Source: Eleftheria terrae
GTDB taxonomy: Bacteria; Pseudomonadota; Gammaproteobacteria; Burkholderiales; Burkholderiaceae_C
Length of the DNA: 64,000 bases
Reading direction: 5' to 3'
NCBI RefSeq assembly: GCF_030419005.1
Contig: NZ_CP106951.1
Span: 4,588,001-4,652,000, forward strand
In this document: positions 54,312 through 62,962 of the stretch, in pieces
Position numbering within the stretch: position 1 is the first letter of the stretch
Layout of the letters: each line of letters starts with the position of its first letter
The notes under the pieces: generated by a model
Told to the model about the DNA's origin: nothing
The model's input: the letters and a program-made list of their open reading frames with translations, nothing else
Database searches by the model: none
Translations under genes and position numbers: made by a program

Positions 54312-54604
54312 AAAACAAGCACGGCGGCCGGTGCGGAGAGCGAGGCGCGAGCGCCCGCGGGGACGCCGGAGAGCCCCAAGAACGCAGGCGAGGCGGGCGA
54401 GAGAAACAAGCACGTGGCGGGTGCGGCGAGAAGACAAGAACGGCGGGCGAGCGCGGCGCAGACCAAAGCGCCGGCGGGCGCGGAGAGAAAAGGGCGCCTG
54501 CGAAGGCCGGGGGACGAACAGATGCGCCCGCGGGGACGGGGGGACACAAAAGGCGCCCGCGGGTGTGGGACGACCCACAAAACGCCCGCAGACGCGGGAC
54601 GACC
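54312..54604. repeat. Degenerate approximately 30-bp tandem repeat tract
   Basis: Downstream of ctpA about ten degenerate units of roughly 30 bp can be followed. Each has an A-rich start (ACAAAA, ACGAAA, GACAAG), then a GCGCCCGC/GGCGGGCG-like core and a GCGGGACGACC-like end. The best copies are next to the ctpA terminator (54543-54574, 54575-54604) and similarity fades towards 54312. Each core looks like a half-decayed copy of the terminator hairpin at 54610. No stops occur in several frames, because of composition, so open frames here are not evidence of coding. Bases 54193-54311 show a further GC-rich inverted repeat (GCGCCCGAGGGCC with GGCCCTCGGGCGC) near 54239-54283. Confidence 0.75.
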
Positions 54605-54609
54605 AACGA

Positions 54610-54633
54610 AAACGCCCGCAGGCGCGGGCGTTT
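54610..54633 (-). terminator. Intrinsic terminator of ctpA
   Basis: AAACGCCCGC (54610-54619) pairs with GCGGGCGTTT (54624-54633) around a 4-nt loop. On the minus strand, 25 bp after the ctpA stop, the stem ends in TTTT. It is the intact end member of the degenerate repeat tract on its downstream side. Confidence 0.85.
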
Positions 54634-54657
54634 GAAGAAGCATCGGGCGCCGCGGGC

Positions 54658-56154
54658 TCAGTTGGCCTTGGCTTCCTCGGGCTTGCGTTCGGTCTGGGTC
54701 TTGGACACCAGCACCGGCTTGCCTTTCAGGCGGTTGAGGGCTTGCTGCAGCTGGAAGTCTTCTTCGGTGCCGAACTCGGGCAGCGGCTTGGCGGGCGGCT
54801 TGTTCGCGGCCTTGGCGGTTTCTTCCTCCAGGCGCTTGAGGGCTTCCTCGCGCGCCTTTTCGCGGGCCGGGTCCTTTTCTTCCTTCTCGGTACCGCTGAC
54901 CAGGTGCTTCTGCAGGTCGGCCTCGCGCATGCGCAGGGCCGAATACAGGTTGCCTTCCGCCGTCTCGTCGATCATCACGTCCGGCACGATCCCCTTGGCC
55001 TGGATGGAGCGGCCGCTGGGCGTGTAGTAGCGGGCGGTGGTGAGCTTCAGCGCGGTGTCGGCGGTGAGCTGGCGCACGGTCTGCACCGAGCCCTTGCCGA
55101 AGGTCTGGGAGCCCATCACGATGGCGCGCTTGTGGTCCTGCAGCGCGCCAGCCACGATCTCGCTGGCCGAGGCCGAGCCTTCGTTGACCAGCACCACCAG
55201 CTGCACGTTCTTCACCGCCTCGGGCAGCCGCTTGAGCGGGTCACCGCCGCCGCGGCGCACATAGTCGCTCGGGTTGGCCTTGAAGATTTGCTTGGACTCG
55301 GCGATCTGGCCGTTGGTCGAGACCACCGGAACGTCCTTGGGCAGGAAGGTGGAGGCGATGGCCACCGCGCCCTCGAGCAGGCCGCCCGGGTCGTTGCGCA
55401 GGTCGAGCACGATGCCCTTGAGGCCCGGGTCCTGCTTGTAGAGTTCTTCGAGCTTGCGCACGAAGTCGTCCACCGTGCGGTCCTGGAACTGGCTGACGCG
55501 CAGCCAGGCATAGCCGGGCTCGATCATCTTCGCACGCACGCTCTGCACCCGGATCTCCTCGCGGGTGATGCTCACCGGGAAGGTGCGGCTCTCGGCCTTG
55601 CGGAAGATGGTCAGCAGCACCTTGGTGTTGGGCTCGCCGCGCATGCGCTTGACGGCCTGGTCGATCGACAGGCCCTTGACCGCCGTGTCGTCGATCTTGG
55701 TGATCAGGTCGCCGCTCTTGAGGCCGGCGCGGAAGGCGGGCGAGCCTTCGATCGGCGTGACGACCTTGACCAGGCCGTCTTCCATGCCGATCTCGATGCC
55801 GACGCCGACGAAGCGGCCGGTCGTGCCTTCGCGGAATTCCTTGAAGGTCTTCTTGTCGAAGTACTGCGAATGGGGGTCGAGGCCGGACACCATGCCGCCG
55901 ATCGCGTCGGTGATCAGCTTCTTCTCGTCGACCGGCTCGACATAGTCAGACTTGACCATGCCGAACACCGCGGCCAGCTGCTGCAGCTCTTCCAGCGGCA
56001 GCGGTGCCAGCGAGGTATTGCGAGCGGTGGCCTGTAGCTGCATCGTGGCGAGCGCGCCTGCGACCGCCCCCAGCGAGATCCAGCCGGCGATTTTCAGCTT
56101 GGCACCGACCGGCGCGCGATGCTTGCTCAAAGCGATATTCGGGGAGGCACTCAT
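54658..56154 (-). CDS. Carboxyl-terminal processing protease (S41 family, CtpA-like)
   Basis: Predicted 498-aa periplasmic serine protease. An N-terminal membrane anchor or signal (about 20-42) is followed by a helical part ('FGMVKSDYVEPVDEKKLITDAIGGMVSGLDPHSQYF'), a PDZ domain (about 90-175) and the S41 core. The catalytic dyad is Ser329 in 'NEGSASASE' and Lys354 in 'FGKGSVQT', with the usual 25-residue spacing. The C-terminal region after about 440 is Lys/Glu-rich with coiled-coil character. GAGGA lies about 11 bases before ATG 56154. Likely work is processing of periplasmic proteins or of murein-hydrolase regulators. Confidence 0.93.
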   Translation of the reverse strand: MSASPNIALSKHRAPVGAKLKIAGWISLGAVAGALATMQLQATARNTSLAPLPLEELQQLAAVFGMVKSDYVEPVDEKKLITDAIGGMVSGLDPHSQYFDKKTFKEFREGTTGRFVGVGIEIGMEDGLVKVVTPIEGSPAFRAGLKSGDLITKIDDTAVKGLSIDQAVKRMRGEPNTKVLLTIFRKAESRTFPVSITREEIRVQSVRAKMIEPGYAWLRVSQFQDRTVDDFVRKLEELYKQDPGLKGIVLDLRNDPGGLLEGAVAIASTFLPKDVPVVSTNGQIAESKQIFKANPSDYVRRGGGDPLKRLPEAVKNVQLVVLVNEGSASASEIVAGALQDHKRAIVMGSQTFGKGSVQTVRQLTADTALKLTTARYYTPSGRSIQAKGIVPDVMIDETAEGNLYSALRMREADLQKHLVSGTEKEEKDPAREKAREEALKRLEEETAKAANKPPAKPLPEFGTEEDFQLQQALNRLKGKPVLVSKTQTERKPEEAKAN

Positions 56155-56294
56155 GTGCGCGCAATCCTCAATGAAGGGTTCTCAGGAGGGGGGCTCGGAT
56201 TGGGCTTCAGTATAGGACCGGGCCCACCGGGTCTGAGCGTCGAAATGGCCGGAAAGTTGCAGCCAGATCGCTCGGTTGGCGTGCGCCCGCTTCT

Positions 56295-57386
56295 TCAGGC
56301 CGGCATTCCCCGGGGAAATGTCACGACATGGTCGACCTCCGGCCGGATGCCGATCCACTCGCCCGGCGAGTGGTCATGGTGAGAGGGCACGTGTGCAAGC
56401 ACCTGCTCACCGCTGGCCAGGCGCAGCGTGTAGAGGAACTCGGAGCCGCGGAAGGCCTTGCGTTCGATCCTGGCCTTCACCGGGCTCTCGTCGTCGTGCA
56501 CGATGTCGTCGGCGCGCAGCAGCACGTCGCACTCGCCGGCGGGATAGGCGCTCGGCAGCGGGCATTCCTGCAGGTCGATCAGGTCGCCCAGCGGGGTGCG
56601 CACCACCGGGCCGCGCGCCGAGTCGACGATGCGCGCCGGCGTGAAGACGCCATGGCCGATGAAGTCGGCGACGAAACGGGTGGTTGGGCGGTGGTAGAGC
56701 TGGTAGGCATCGTCCCACTGCTGCAACCGGCCCTGGTACATCACGCCAATCAGGTCGCCGACGGCAAACGCCTCCAGCTGGTCGTGCGTCACCAGCAGCG
56801 CGGTGGTGGAGGCTTGCTTGAGGATGGCGCGTACCTCCTGCGCGAGCCGCTCGCGCAGGTCGACGTCGAGATTGGAGAACGGCTCGTCCAGCAACAGCAG
56901 GCGCGGCTGGGGCGCCAGCGCCCGCGCCAGGGCGATGCGCTGCTGCTGGCCGCCGGACAGCTGGTGCGGCAGGCGCTGCGCCACCTGGCCCAGGCCGACC
57001 AGATCGAGCATCTCGGCCACCCGTTGCTGGCGGGCCGCACGCCCCAGGTGCGGGATGCCGAAGGCAATGTTCTGCGCCACCGTGAGGTGCGGGAACAGGG
57101 CGTAGTCCTGGAACACCATGCCGATCTGGCGGCGCTCGGGCGGCAGGTGCAGCGGCCGGCCGCCGCCGACCTCGCTGAGCGCCTGGCCGGCGATCCTGAC
57201 GCGGCCGCCCTGGATGCGCTCCAGTCCGGCGATGGCCCGCAACAGCGAGGTCTTGCCGCAGCCCGAGGGGCCGATCAGCACGCCAATCTCGCCGGCTTGC
57301 AGCGTGAAGGACACATCGTCGACGGCGGGGTGGGTCGCCTGGCTGCCGGGGTAGCGGATGACGACGTGTTCGATTTCAAGAAACAT
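56295..57386 (-). CDS. Fe(III)-type ABC transporter ATP-binding protein (FbpC-like)
   Basis: Predicted 363-aa cytoplasmic ATPase. Walker A is 'GPSGCGKTS' (about 40-48), the Q-loop lies in 'VFQDYALFPHLTV', the signature is 'LSGGQQQR', Walker B is 'LLLLDEP' and the H-loop is 'LVTHDQ'. A C-terminal TOBE-like regulatory domain (about 250-363) is present, as in the FbpC/FutC and spermidine/putrescine groups. ATG 57386 is used, though GTG 57413 is possible; neither has a good ribosome site. It is divergent from the permease gene across a gap containing a Fur-like site, which supports iron uptake. Confidence 0.85.
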   Translation of the reverse strand: MFLEIEHVVIRYPGSQATHPAVDDVSFTLQAGEIGVLIGPSGCGKTSLLRAIAGLERIQGGRVRIAGQALSEVGGGRPLHLPPERRQIGMVFQDYALFPHLTVAQNIAFGIPHLGRAARQQRVAEMLDLVGLGQVAQRLPHQLSGGQQQRIALARALAPQPRLLLLDEPFSNLDVDLRERLAQEVRAILKQASTTALLVTHDQLEAFAVGDLIGVMYQGRLQQWDDAYQLYHRPTTRFVADFIGHGVFTPARIVDSARGPVVRTPLGDLIDLQECPLPSAYPAGECDVLLRADDIVHDDESPVKARIERKAFRGSEFLYTLRLASGEQVLAHVPSHHDHSPGEWIGIRPEVDHVVTFPRGMPA

Positions 57387-57440
57387 GGAGCGGAGAAAAC
57401 GGCCGGAATGCACCCTATGATATGCCGCCCCGAGAACAAA

Positions 57441-57455
57441 TGATTACAGTTCTCA
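57441..57455. promoter_or_regulatory. Candidate Fur box between ABC ATPase and permease genes
   Basis: TGATTAC-A-GTTCTCA matches the 7-1-7 Fur consensus TGATAAT-N-ATTATCA at 10 of 14 positions. It lies inside an AT-rich patch with 'TCTCATT', common in Bordetella-type boxes, and is centred in the 127-bp gap between divergent genes whose products look like an Fe(III) ABC importer. It could repress both directions under iron-rich conditions. Confidence 0.55.
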
Positions 57456-57513
57456 TTCACAGTACGCGGCTGTGCCTGCCCTGGGGCAGGGCCCGGCCGC
57501 CTTGCCCTGCCTC

Positions 57514-59115
57514 ATGCGCCTGATCACTGTTCTGACTTTGCTGCTCGCCCTGCCGGTGCTCGGCGTGCTGGCGTCCTGGGGCGCCGTCGACTCCGGCAGC
57601 CACGAAGTGCTCTGGCACCAGTTGGTGACCGTGTTGCCGGGCTATGCCTGGACCTCGTTCGTGCTGAGCGCCTGGGTGGCGGCGGGCGTGGCGGTGGTGG
57701 GCGGCACGACGGCTGCTGCGGTCAGCTTGTTCGACTTCCCCGGCCGCCGCTTCTTCAGCTGGGCGCTGCTGCTGCCGCTGGCGATGCCGGCCTATGTGAT
57801 GGCATATGCCTACACCGATTTCCTCCAGTACAGCGGCCCGCTGCAGAGCGCGCTGCGCGAGCTGACCGGGGCGCAGGGCGCGGTGCTGCCCGACGTGCGC
57901 AGCCTGGGCGGTGCGGTGCCGATGTTCATCTTCTGCCTCTACCCCTATGCCTACCTGTTGACCCGTGCGGCCTTGAGCGAGCGCGGCGTGCACCTGATGG
58001 AGGCGGCCCGGCTGCTTGGCGCGGGCACCGCCCGGCGGGTGCGCCAGGTGGCGCTGCCGCTGGCACGGCCGGCACTGGCCGCCGGTGTCGCTCTTGCCTT
58101 GATGGAGACACTGGCCGACTACGGAGTGGGCTCCTACTTCGGCCTCACCACCTTCACCACCGGCATCTACAAGGCGTGGCTGTCGATGGACGACCGGGTG
58201 GCCGCCGCGCAGCTGGCCACCGTGCTGCTGGCGGTGGTGGCGCTGCTGCTGTGGTTCGAGCACCGGGCGCAGAAGCGCTTGCGTTTCGCGACGGCGCGCT
58301 CGGGCGGCTCGTCGAGCCAGGAATCACGGCCGGTCCGGCTCAACGGACGGCAAGCCGTGCTGGCCTGTGCCTGGTGCGCCTTGCCGGTGCTGCTGGGTTT
58401 TGTGCTGCCGGTGCTGGTGCTGCTGCGGCTGCTGTGGCTGGAGGTGCAGCATGGTGAGTTCGGCGTGCCGTGGGCGCGTTTTGCGGTCTGGGCCTGGAGC
58501 AGTTTCAAGCTGGCCGGCCTGGCCGCCTTGCTGGCAGCGCTGCTGGCGCTGGCGCTGGCCTTTGCGCTGCGCCTGAAGCCGCGGCCGGAGCTGCGCCTGG
58601 CCGCGCGCGTGGCCTCGCTGGGCTATGCGGTGCCGGGAGCGGTGATCTCGGTGGGCATCCTGCTGCCGGCCGGCTGGCTGCAGTCGGTCTGGCCGGCCAG
58701 CGGGGCGGCGGCCCTGGTCACCGGCACGGTGTTCGGCTTGATGTACGCCTACCTGGTGCGTTTTTCTGCCGTCGCCCTGCAATCGGTGGAGGCCGGTTAT
58801 GCGCGCATTCCTGCCACACTGGATGAATCGGCCCGCATGCTGGGCAGCTCCCGCTGGCGGCTGCTGCGCACGGTGCACCTGCCGCTGCTGCGGCGCTCGG
58901 CTTTTGCGGCAGCCCTGCTGGTGTTTGTCGACGTGATGAAGGAATTGCCGGCCACTTACGTGCTGCGCCCCTTCAACAGCGACACGCTCGCGGTGGTGGC
59001 CTACCAGTTGGCCAAGGACGAGCGGCTGGGCGAGGCGGCGCTGCCGTCGCTGGCGATCGTGCTGGTCGGCCTGCTGCCGGTGCTGCTGCTGTCACGGGCG
59101 ATGCGCGACCGTTGA
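57514..59115 (+). CDS. Fe(III)-type ABC transporter permease (FbpB-like)
   Basis: Predicted 533-aa inner-membrane protein made of two fused permease halves, with about 12 transmembrane helices. Each half has the EAA loop for ATPase contact: 'MEAARLLGAGTARRVRQVALPLARPAL' (first) and 'LDESARMLGSSRWRLLRTVHLPLLRR' (second). The fused two-domain form and 'METLADYGVGSYFGLTTFTTGIYKAW' match the FbpB/SfuB ferric iron group. ATG 57514 is chosen; GTG 57472 upstream is possible. No substrate-binding protein gene (FbpA) is adjacent, which is unusual. It is divergent from the ATPase with a Fur-like site between them. Confidence 0.87.
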   Translation: MRLITVLTLLLALPVLGVLASWGAVDSGSHEVLWHQLVTVLPGYAWTSFVLSAWVAAGVAVVGGTTAAAVSLFDFPGRRFFSWALLLPLAMPAYVMAYAYTDFLQYSGPLQSALRELTGAQGAVLPDVRSLGGAVPMFIFCLYPYAYLLTRAALSERGVHLMEAARLLGAGTARRVRQVALPLARPALAAGVALALMETLADYGVGSYFGLTTFTTGIYKAWLSMDDRVAAAQLATVLLAVVALLLWFEHRAQKRLRFATARSGGSSSQESRPVRLNGRQAVLACAWCALPVLLGFVLPVLVLLRLLWLEVQHGEFGVPWARFAVWAWSSFKLAGLAALLAALLALALAFALRLKPRPELRLAARVASLGYAVPGAVISVGILLPAGWLQSVWPASGAAALVTGTVFGLMYAYLVRFSAVALQSVEAGYARIPATLDESARMLGSSRWRLLRTVHLPLLRRSAFAAALLVFVDVMKELPATYVLRPFNSDTLAVVAYQLAKDERLGEAALPSLAIVLVGLLPVLLLSRAMRDR

Positions 59116-59222
59116 GGCTGCTGCTGGCGCGGGCTCAATGTCGGCACGCCGGCGCCGATAAAGGGCCAGCGCCCGGTGGATGAGCCGCGTCCGGCCTCGC
59201 CGGTGGTATTGAAAGGAGAGGC

Positions 59223-61943
59223 ATGGAGGCGTTCCTGCAGTCGCTGCCCAAGCGGGGCAACACCTACAAGGTGTTGGCCTGGCTGGTGCTCGCGGTGGGG
59301 GCCTTGCTGAGCGGCTACGGCTGGCTGCACACCGCCGGCGAGATGCAGCGGCAGTCCGATGAACTGCTGGAGCAGGAGGGCCGCCGTGCCGCGGCGCGCA
59401 TCGATGCGCGGCTGGGGCAGTACGTCGAGCTGCTGACCAGCTTCCAGAGCCTGTTCCACACCCACTCCGAGGTCTCGCGGACCGATTTTCACGCGCATTT
59501 CCAGGCGATGGCGGTGCGCCAGCGCCATCCCGGCGTGCTGGCGGTGCAGTATTCGGTGCTGATGGACGATGCCGGCCGGGCCGCCTTCGAGCAACGCCTG
59601 CGGCAGGACCGCAGCCTGCGCCCGGAAGGCTATCCGGACTTTCACATCCACCCGCCGGGCAATCGGCCGCAGTACCTCAGCGTGGCCTATTGCGAGCCCT
59701 ACGAGGGCAACGAGGTGGCGATGGGCTTCGACACCCTGGGCGCCGGCGCCCACCGGCCGGTGGTGGAGCGCGCCCGCGACAGCGGGCGCCCCCAGGCCAC
59801 CGCGCCGGTCCAGCTGCTGCAGGGCGCCAAGGGCTTCGCACTGCGCCTGCCGGTCTACCGTCGTGGCAGCCCGTTGGCCGATGTGGCGCAGCGCCGGCAG
59901 GCCTACATCGGCCAGGTGTCGGGCATCTTCCGGGCGACCGACATCATGGCCGACGTGCTGCACCAGGCCCAGCCGGACCTGCGGCTGCGCCTGGAAGACA
60001 TCGGTCCCGAGGGCGGCCCCGCCATGCGGCCCGAGCTGCTGGCCGACAGCCGCCCCGACGCCGGCCGCTTCGAGCCGGCTGAGGTCGATGTGTACCGGCA
60101 GGTGGTCGCCGCCGGAGGCCGGCTCTGGCGTGTCAGCCTGGGGCGGCAGCATCGCGAGTACTGGCGCGCCGGCTCTCCGGTGGCCCTGCTGATGGGCGGC
60201 CTGCTGGCCAGCCTGGCCTCCTTCGCGGCCCTCATGAGTTTTGCCGTGCGCTACGAGCGCGCCACCGAGATCGCGCGCCGGCTCGGGCGCGAGGCCTGGG
60301 AGAACGCCTCGCGCCTGCGGGCGGTGTTCGACAGCACGCCGGACGGCATCGTCACCCTCGACGCCGAAGGCCGGGTGCGCAGCGCCAACCTGGCGGCGCA
60401 GCGCATGTTCGGGACGGACGAGGCGCAGTTCCTCGGCCGGCCGATGGCGGACTTCATCGACGGGCCCTTCTCGGTGATGCCCGGGGCCGGGGTGCGCGAG
60501 GTGGCCGGCCGCCGGCGCGACGGCTCCAGCTTCCCGCTCGACGTGGTGTTCAACGAGATGGCGCTGGGCCAGGGGAACCAGCATGTGGGCATCCTGCGCG
60601 ATGTGTCCGAGCGCCGCCAGATCGAGGAGCGGATGCGCCACATGGCGCACCACGATGCGCTGACCGGCCTGCCCAACCGGGCGCTGCTGGAGGCCCGCCT
60701 GGGCGCTTCCATCGTGCGGGCGCGGCGCGAGCAGGGGCAGCTGGCGCTGCTGTTCATCGACCTCGACCGCTTCAAGAACATCAACGACTCGCTGGGCCAC
60801 CACGTGGGCGACCGGGTGCTGTGCGAGGTGGCCCAGCGGCTGCGCGCCGCGGTGCGTGCCACCGACACGGTGGCGCGCATGGGCGGCGACGAGTTCGTCG
60901 TGCTGCTGCCGCACCCGGCCGGCGAGGGCGAGTGCGAGCGTGTGGCACGCAAGATCCTGCAGGCGCTGGAGCCCCCGCTGACGGCAGGCAACCAGGAACT
61001 GCGGGTGACCCCCAGCATCGGCGGCGTCACCTATCCGGCGGGCGGTACCGACCTGGCCAGCCTGATGCGCCATGCCGACACCGCCATGTACGACGCCAAG
61101 GCCAGCGGCCGCAACACCTTCCGGCAGTTCCAGCCCGGCCGCAGCGACGCCTCGACCGCCCGCCTGCAGCTGGAAGCCGACCTGCACCGGGTGCTGGAGC
61201 GCCAGGAACTGGTGCTGCACTATCAGCCGCAGTTCGACTGCAGCAGCGGCCGGCTGGTGGGCGCCGAGGCGCTGGTGCGCTGGCAACGCGGCGGGCGACT
61301 GGTGCCGCCGAACGACTTCATCCCGCTGGCCGAGGAAACCGGCCTGATCGTGCCCATCGGCCGCTGGGCGCTGCGCGAGGCCTGCGCGACCGCACTCGGC
61401 TGGCAGAACCGGGGCGGCGGGCCGTTGCGCATTGCGGTCAACCTGTCGCCACGCCAGCTGGAGGCCGGCGACCCGGTGCAGGAGGTGAGCGACGCCCTGG
61501 CGGCCACCGGCCTGCCGGCGCAACTGCTGGAGCTGGAAATCACCGAAAGCGCGGTGGTCCGCGACACCCAGCGTGCCGCCTTCATGCTGCAGCGCCTGCG
61601 GGCGCTGGGCGTGGGTGTGGCGATCGACGACTTCGGCGTCGGCTATTCCAGCCTGTCCTACCTCCAGGAGCTGCCGGTGGACAAGTTCAAGATCGACCGC
61701 TCCTTCGTCGCCCGCCTGCGTGACGAGCAGAGTGACGGCCGGCTGGTGCGCGCACTCATCGCGATGGCGCACAGCCTGGGGGTGCGCATCGTCGCCGAAG
61801 GGGTGGAGACCGAGTTGCAGCTGGACTTCCTGAAGGCCCACCACTGCAACGAGGCGCAGGGCTACCTGCTGGGCAAGCCGATGCCGGCTTCGCAGTTCGA
61901 CGCGCTGCTCGGGCAGCAGCCGGCGCAGGCCGGGGTGCAGTGA
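59223..61943 (+). CDS. CHASE-PAS-GGDEF-EAL dual-domain c-di-GMP protein
   Basis: Predicted 906-aa inner-membrane sensor. A strong AAGGAGAGG site precedes ATG. Domains in order: transmembrane helix (about 18-38), periplasmic CHASE (about 60-310), second helix (about 320-340), PAS (about 360-455), GGDEF (about 470-640) and EAL (about 655-900). The GGDEF site and I-site RATD are intact. EAL catalytic landmarks are intact too: 'GAEALVRWQ', 'NLSPRQLE', 'ELEITES', 'AIDDFGVGYSS', 'KIDRSFV' and 'AEGVET'. It could therefore both make and break c-di-GMP. It is a paralogue of the gene at 37.2 kb and convergent with the small receiver-like gene. Confidence 0.94.
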   Translation: MEAFLQSLPKRGNTYKVLAWLVLAVGALLSGYGWLHTAGEMQRQSDELLEQEGRRAAARIDARLGQYVELLTSFQSLFHTHSEVSRTDFHAHFQAMAVRQRHPGVLAVQYSVLMDDAGRAAFEQRLRQDRSLRPEGYPDFHIHPPGNRPQYLSVAYCEPYEGNEVAMGFDTLGAGAHRPVVERARDSGRPQATAPVQLLQGAKGFALRLPVYRRGSPLADVAQRRQAYIGQVSGIFRATDIMADVLHQAQPDLRLRLEDIGPEGGPAMRPELLADSRPDAGRFEPAEVDVYRQVVAAGGRLWRVSLGRQHREYWRAGSPVALLMGGLLASLASFAALMSFAVRYERATEIARRLGREAWENASRLRAVFDSTPDGIVTLDAEGRVRSANLAAQRMFGTDEAQFLGRPMADFIDGPFSVMPGAGVREVAGRRRDGSSFPLDVVFNEMALGQGNQHVGILRDVSERRQIEERMRHMAHHDALTGLPNRALLEARLGASIVRARREQGQLALLFIDLDRFKNINDSLGHHVGDRVLCEVAQRLRAAVRATDTVARMGGDEFVVLLPHPAGEGECERVARKILQALEPPLTAGNQELRVTPSIGGVTYPAGGTDLASLMRHADTAMYDAKASGRNTFRQFQPGRSDASTARLQLEADLHRVLERQELVLHYQPQFDCSSGRLVGAEALVRWQRGGRLVPPNDFIPLAEETGLIVPIGRWALREACATALGWQNRGGGPLRIAVNLSPRQLEAGDPVQEVSDALAATGLPAQLLELEITESAVVRDTQRAAFMLQRLRALGVGVAIDDFGVGYSSLSYLQELPVDKFKIDRSFVARLRDEQSDGRLVRALIAMAHSLGVRIVAEGVETELQLDFLKAHHCNEAQGYLLGKPMPASQFDALLGQQPAQAGVQ

Positions 61944-61993
61944 AGCGCGCGGCGGCGCGACGCTGCCACCCGCCTTGTGTCAGCCGCGGTGGC

Positions 61994-62431
61994 TCATGGC
62001 AGGGGCGCGAGTTCCGCCGCCTGGGTCGTGTCGAAGGAAGGTCCGAGCGCCAGCGCAGCCAGCTGCACCCGGCAGCGCAGCCGGGCCAGGCCTTCGGCCA
62101 GCCAGTGCACCAGCTCGGCGGGTGTGAGCGCTGCATCCACGCCAGGCAGCTCGTTGCGCTGCAGGGCGGCGATGTCGGCATCGGAGGCCAGCGCCAGGAT
62201 GGCCATCGTCGGCCGTGCATCGCGCAGCTGCCAGAGCAGGGCGGGCAGCTCCGGCCCGCAGGCCAGCGGGTCCACCACCACGAGGTCGGGAGCGTAGACG
62301 CTGGTCTTGAGCAGCAGGTCGCCGGTGCCGATGCAGGCCATCACGCTGGCCTGCGGCTCGAAGCGGCGGCAGGCTTTCTCGATGAAGGCATGGCCGGCGC
62401 GGCCGGGCGTGAGGGTGAGCACCACCGGCAT
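61994..62431 (-). CDS. Small receiver-like (pseudo-REC) protein of unknown function
   Basis: Predicted about 145 aa from ATG 62431 (GTG 62455 or 62491 would add 8 or 20 residues; no ribosome site is seen for any). The fold pattern resembles a response-regulator receiver: 'PVVLTLTPGRAGHAFIEKACRRF' in place of strand 1/helix 1, 'YAPDLVVVDPLA' at the phospho-Asp position, and 'RPTMAILALASDADIAALQ' and 'GVDAALTPAELVHWLAEGLARL' for the last strands and helices. The acidic pair near the start of receivers is missing. It would be a degenerate receiver that binds without phosphorylation. It sits 50 bp from, and faces, the GGDEF-EAL gene. Confidence 0.55.
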   Translation of the reverse strand: MPVVLTLTPGRAGHAFIEKACRRFEPQASVMACIGTGDLLLKTSVYAPDLVVVDPLACGPELPALLWQLRDARPTMAILALASDADIAALQRNELPGVDAALTPAELVHWLAEGLARLRCRVQLAALALGPSFDTTQAAELAPLP

Positions 62432-62962
62432 CCAGCCGTTGCTGGCCGGTCGCACCGAATCGGAGAGGAATAGGCGACGCAGGCGCTGCACGAGGACGAC
62501 CGGGCAAGAAAGGGAGAGAGGCCCGACTCTAGCCGGGCCGGCCGTTCTTGTGACGCGGCGGCGCCGCGCGCGGTGTGTCGGACTGCGCAGGATTGCCATC
62601 TATCGCGTCCTGGCGAGCGTGCCGCTGCGGCGGCGAGCGCCCTCCCCGGGCAGCAGGGGACGGGGCGGGGCAGGGCGTGGCACGGCTGCTTCATCGGCCG
62701 TTCAAGGCGCAAGCTGAGCGCCAGGGCCGGCTCGACCGTGAAGAAATGCCGCTGCCCGCCACGGCCGACGCGCCCGAGCGGCGGGGCTGACGCCTGGCAT
62801 CGCGCTCGCCTCACACGTGTGTTGGAAAAAACCTGACAGACCGCGAGGCCGGCGGTTTTTACAGTTACCGACATTCCAGGGGCGTGTCCCCGCAGGCATC
62901 GTCCGATGGTTCGGACAGTGAGCCGAACGCTCGCACTCGGCCTGCTCAGCAGGTGTCGTTCA
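62432..62962. other. Intergenic region before the right-edge CHASE gene
   Basis: About 530 bp with no convincing gene. It must hold the minus-strand promoter for the receiver-like gene and the plus-strand promoter for the CHASE gene. A hairpin with T-run at 62840-62860 is listed separately. An in-frame ATG at 62906 could be an earlier start of the CHASE gene. Confidence 0.45.
62840..62860 (+). terminator. Weak hairpin with T-run upstream of the CHASE gene
   Basis: ACCGC (62840-62844) pairs with GCGGT (62852-62856) around a 7-nt loop and runs into TTTTT. The stem is short. It lies 100 bp before the CHASE gene on its strand, so it may be an attenuator or a terminator of an unseen short transcript; chance is also possible. 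Confidence 0.3.

Noticed and set aside
54193..54606. In-frame upstream extension of the ThiF/MoeB-like gene through the repeat tract, and other open frames there
   Set aside because: Homology starts at ATG 54192. The upstream translation is Arg/Pro/Ala-rich repeat noise caused by stop-free GC-rich repeats.
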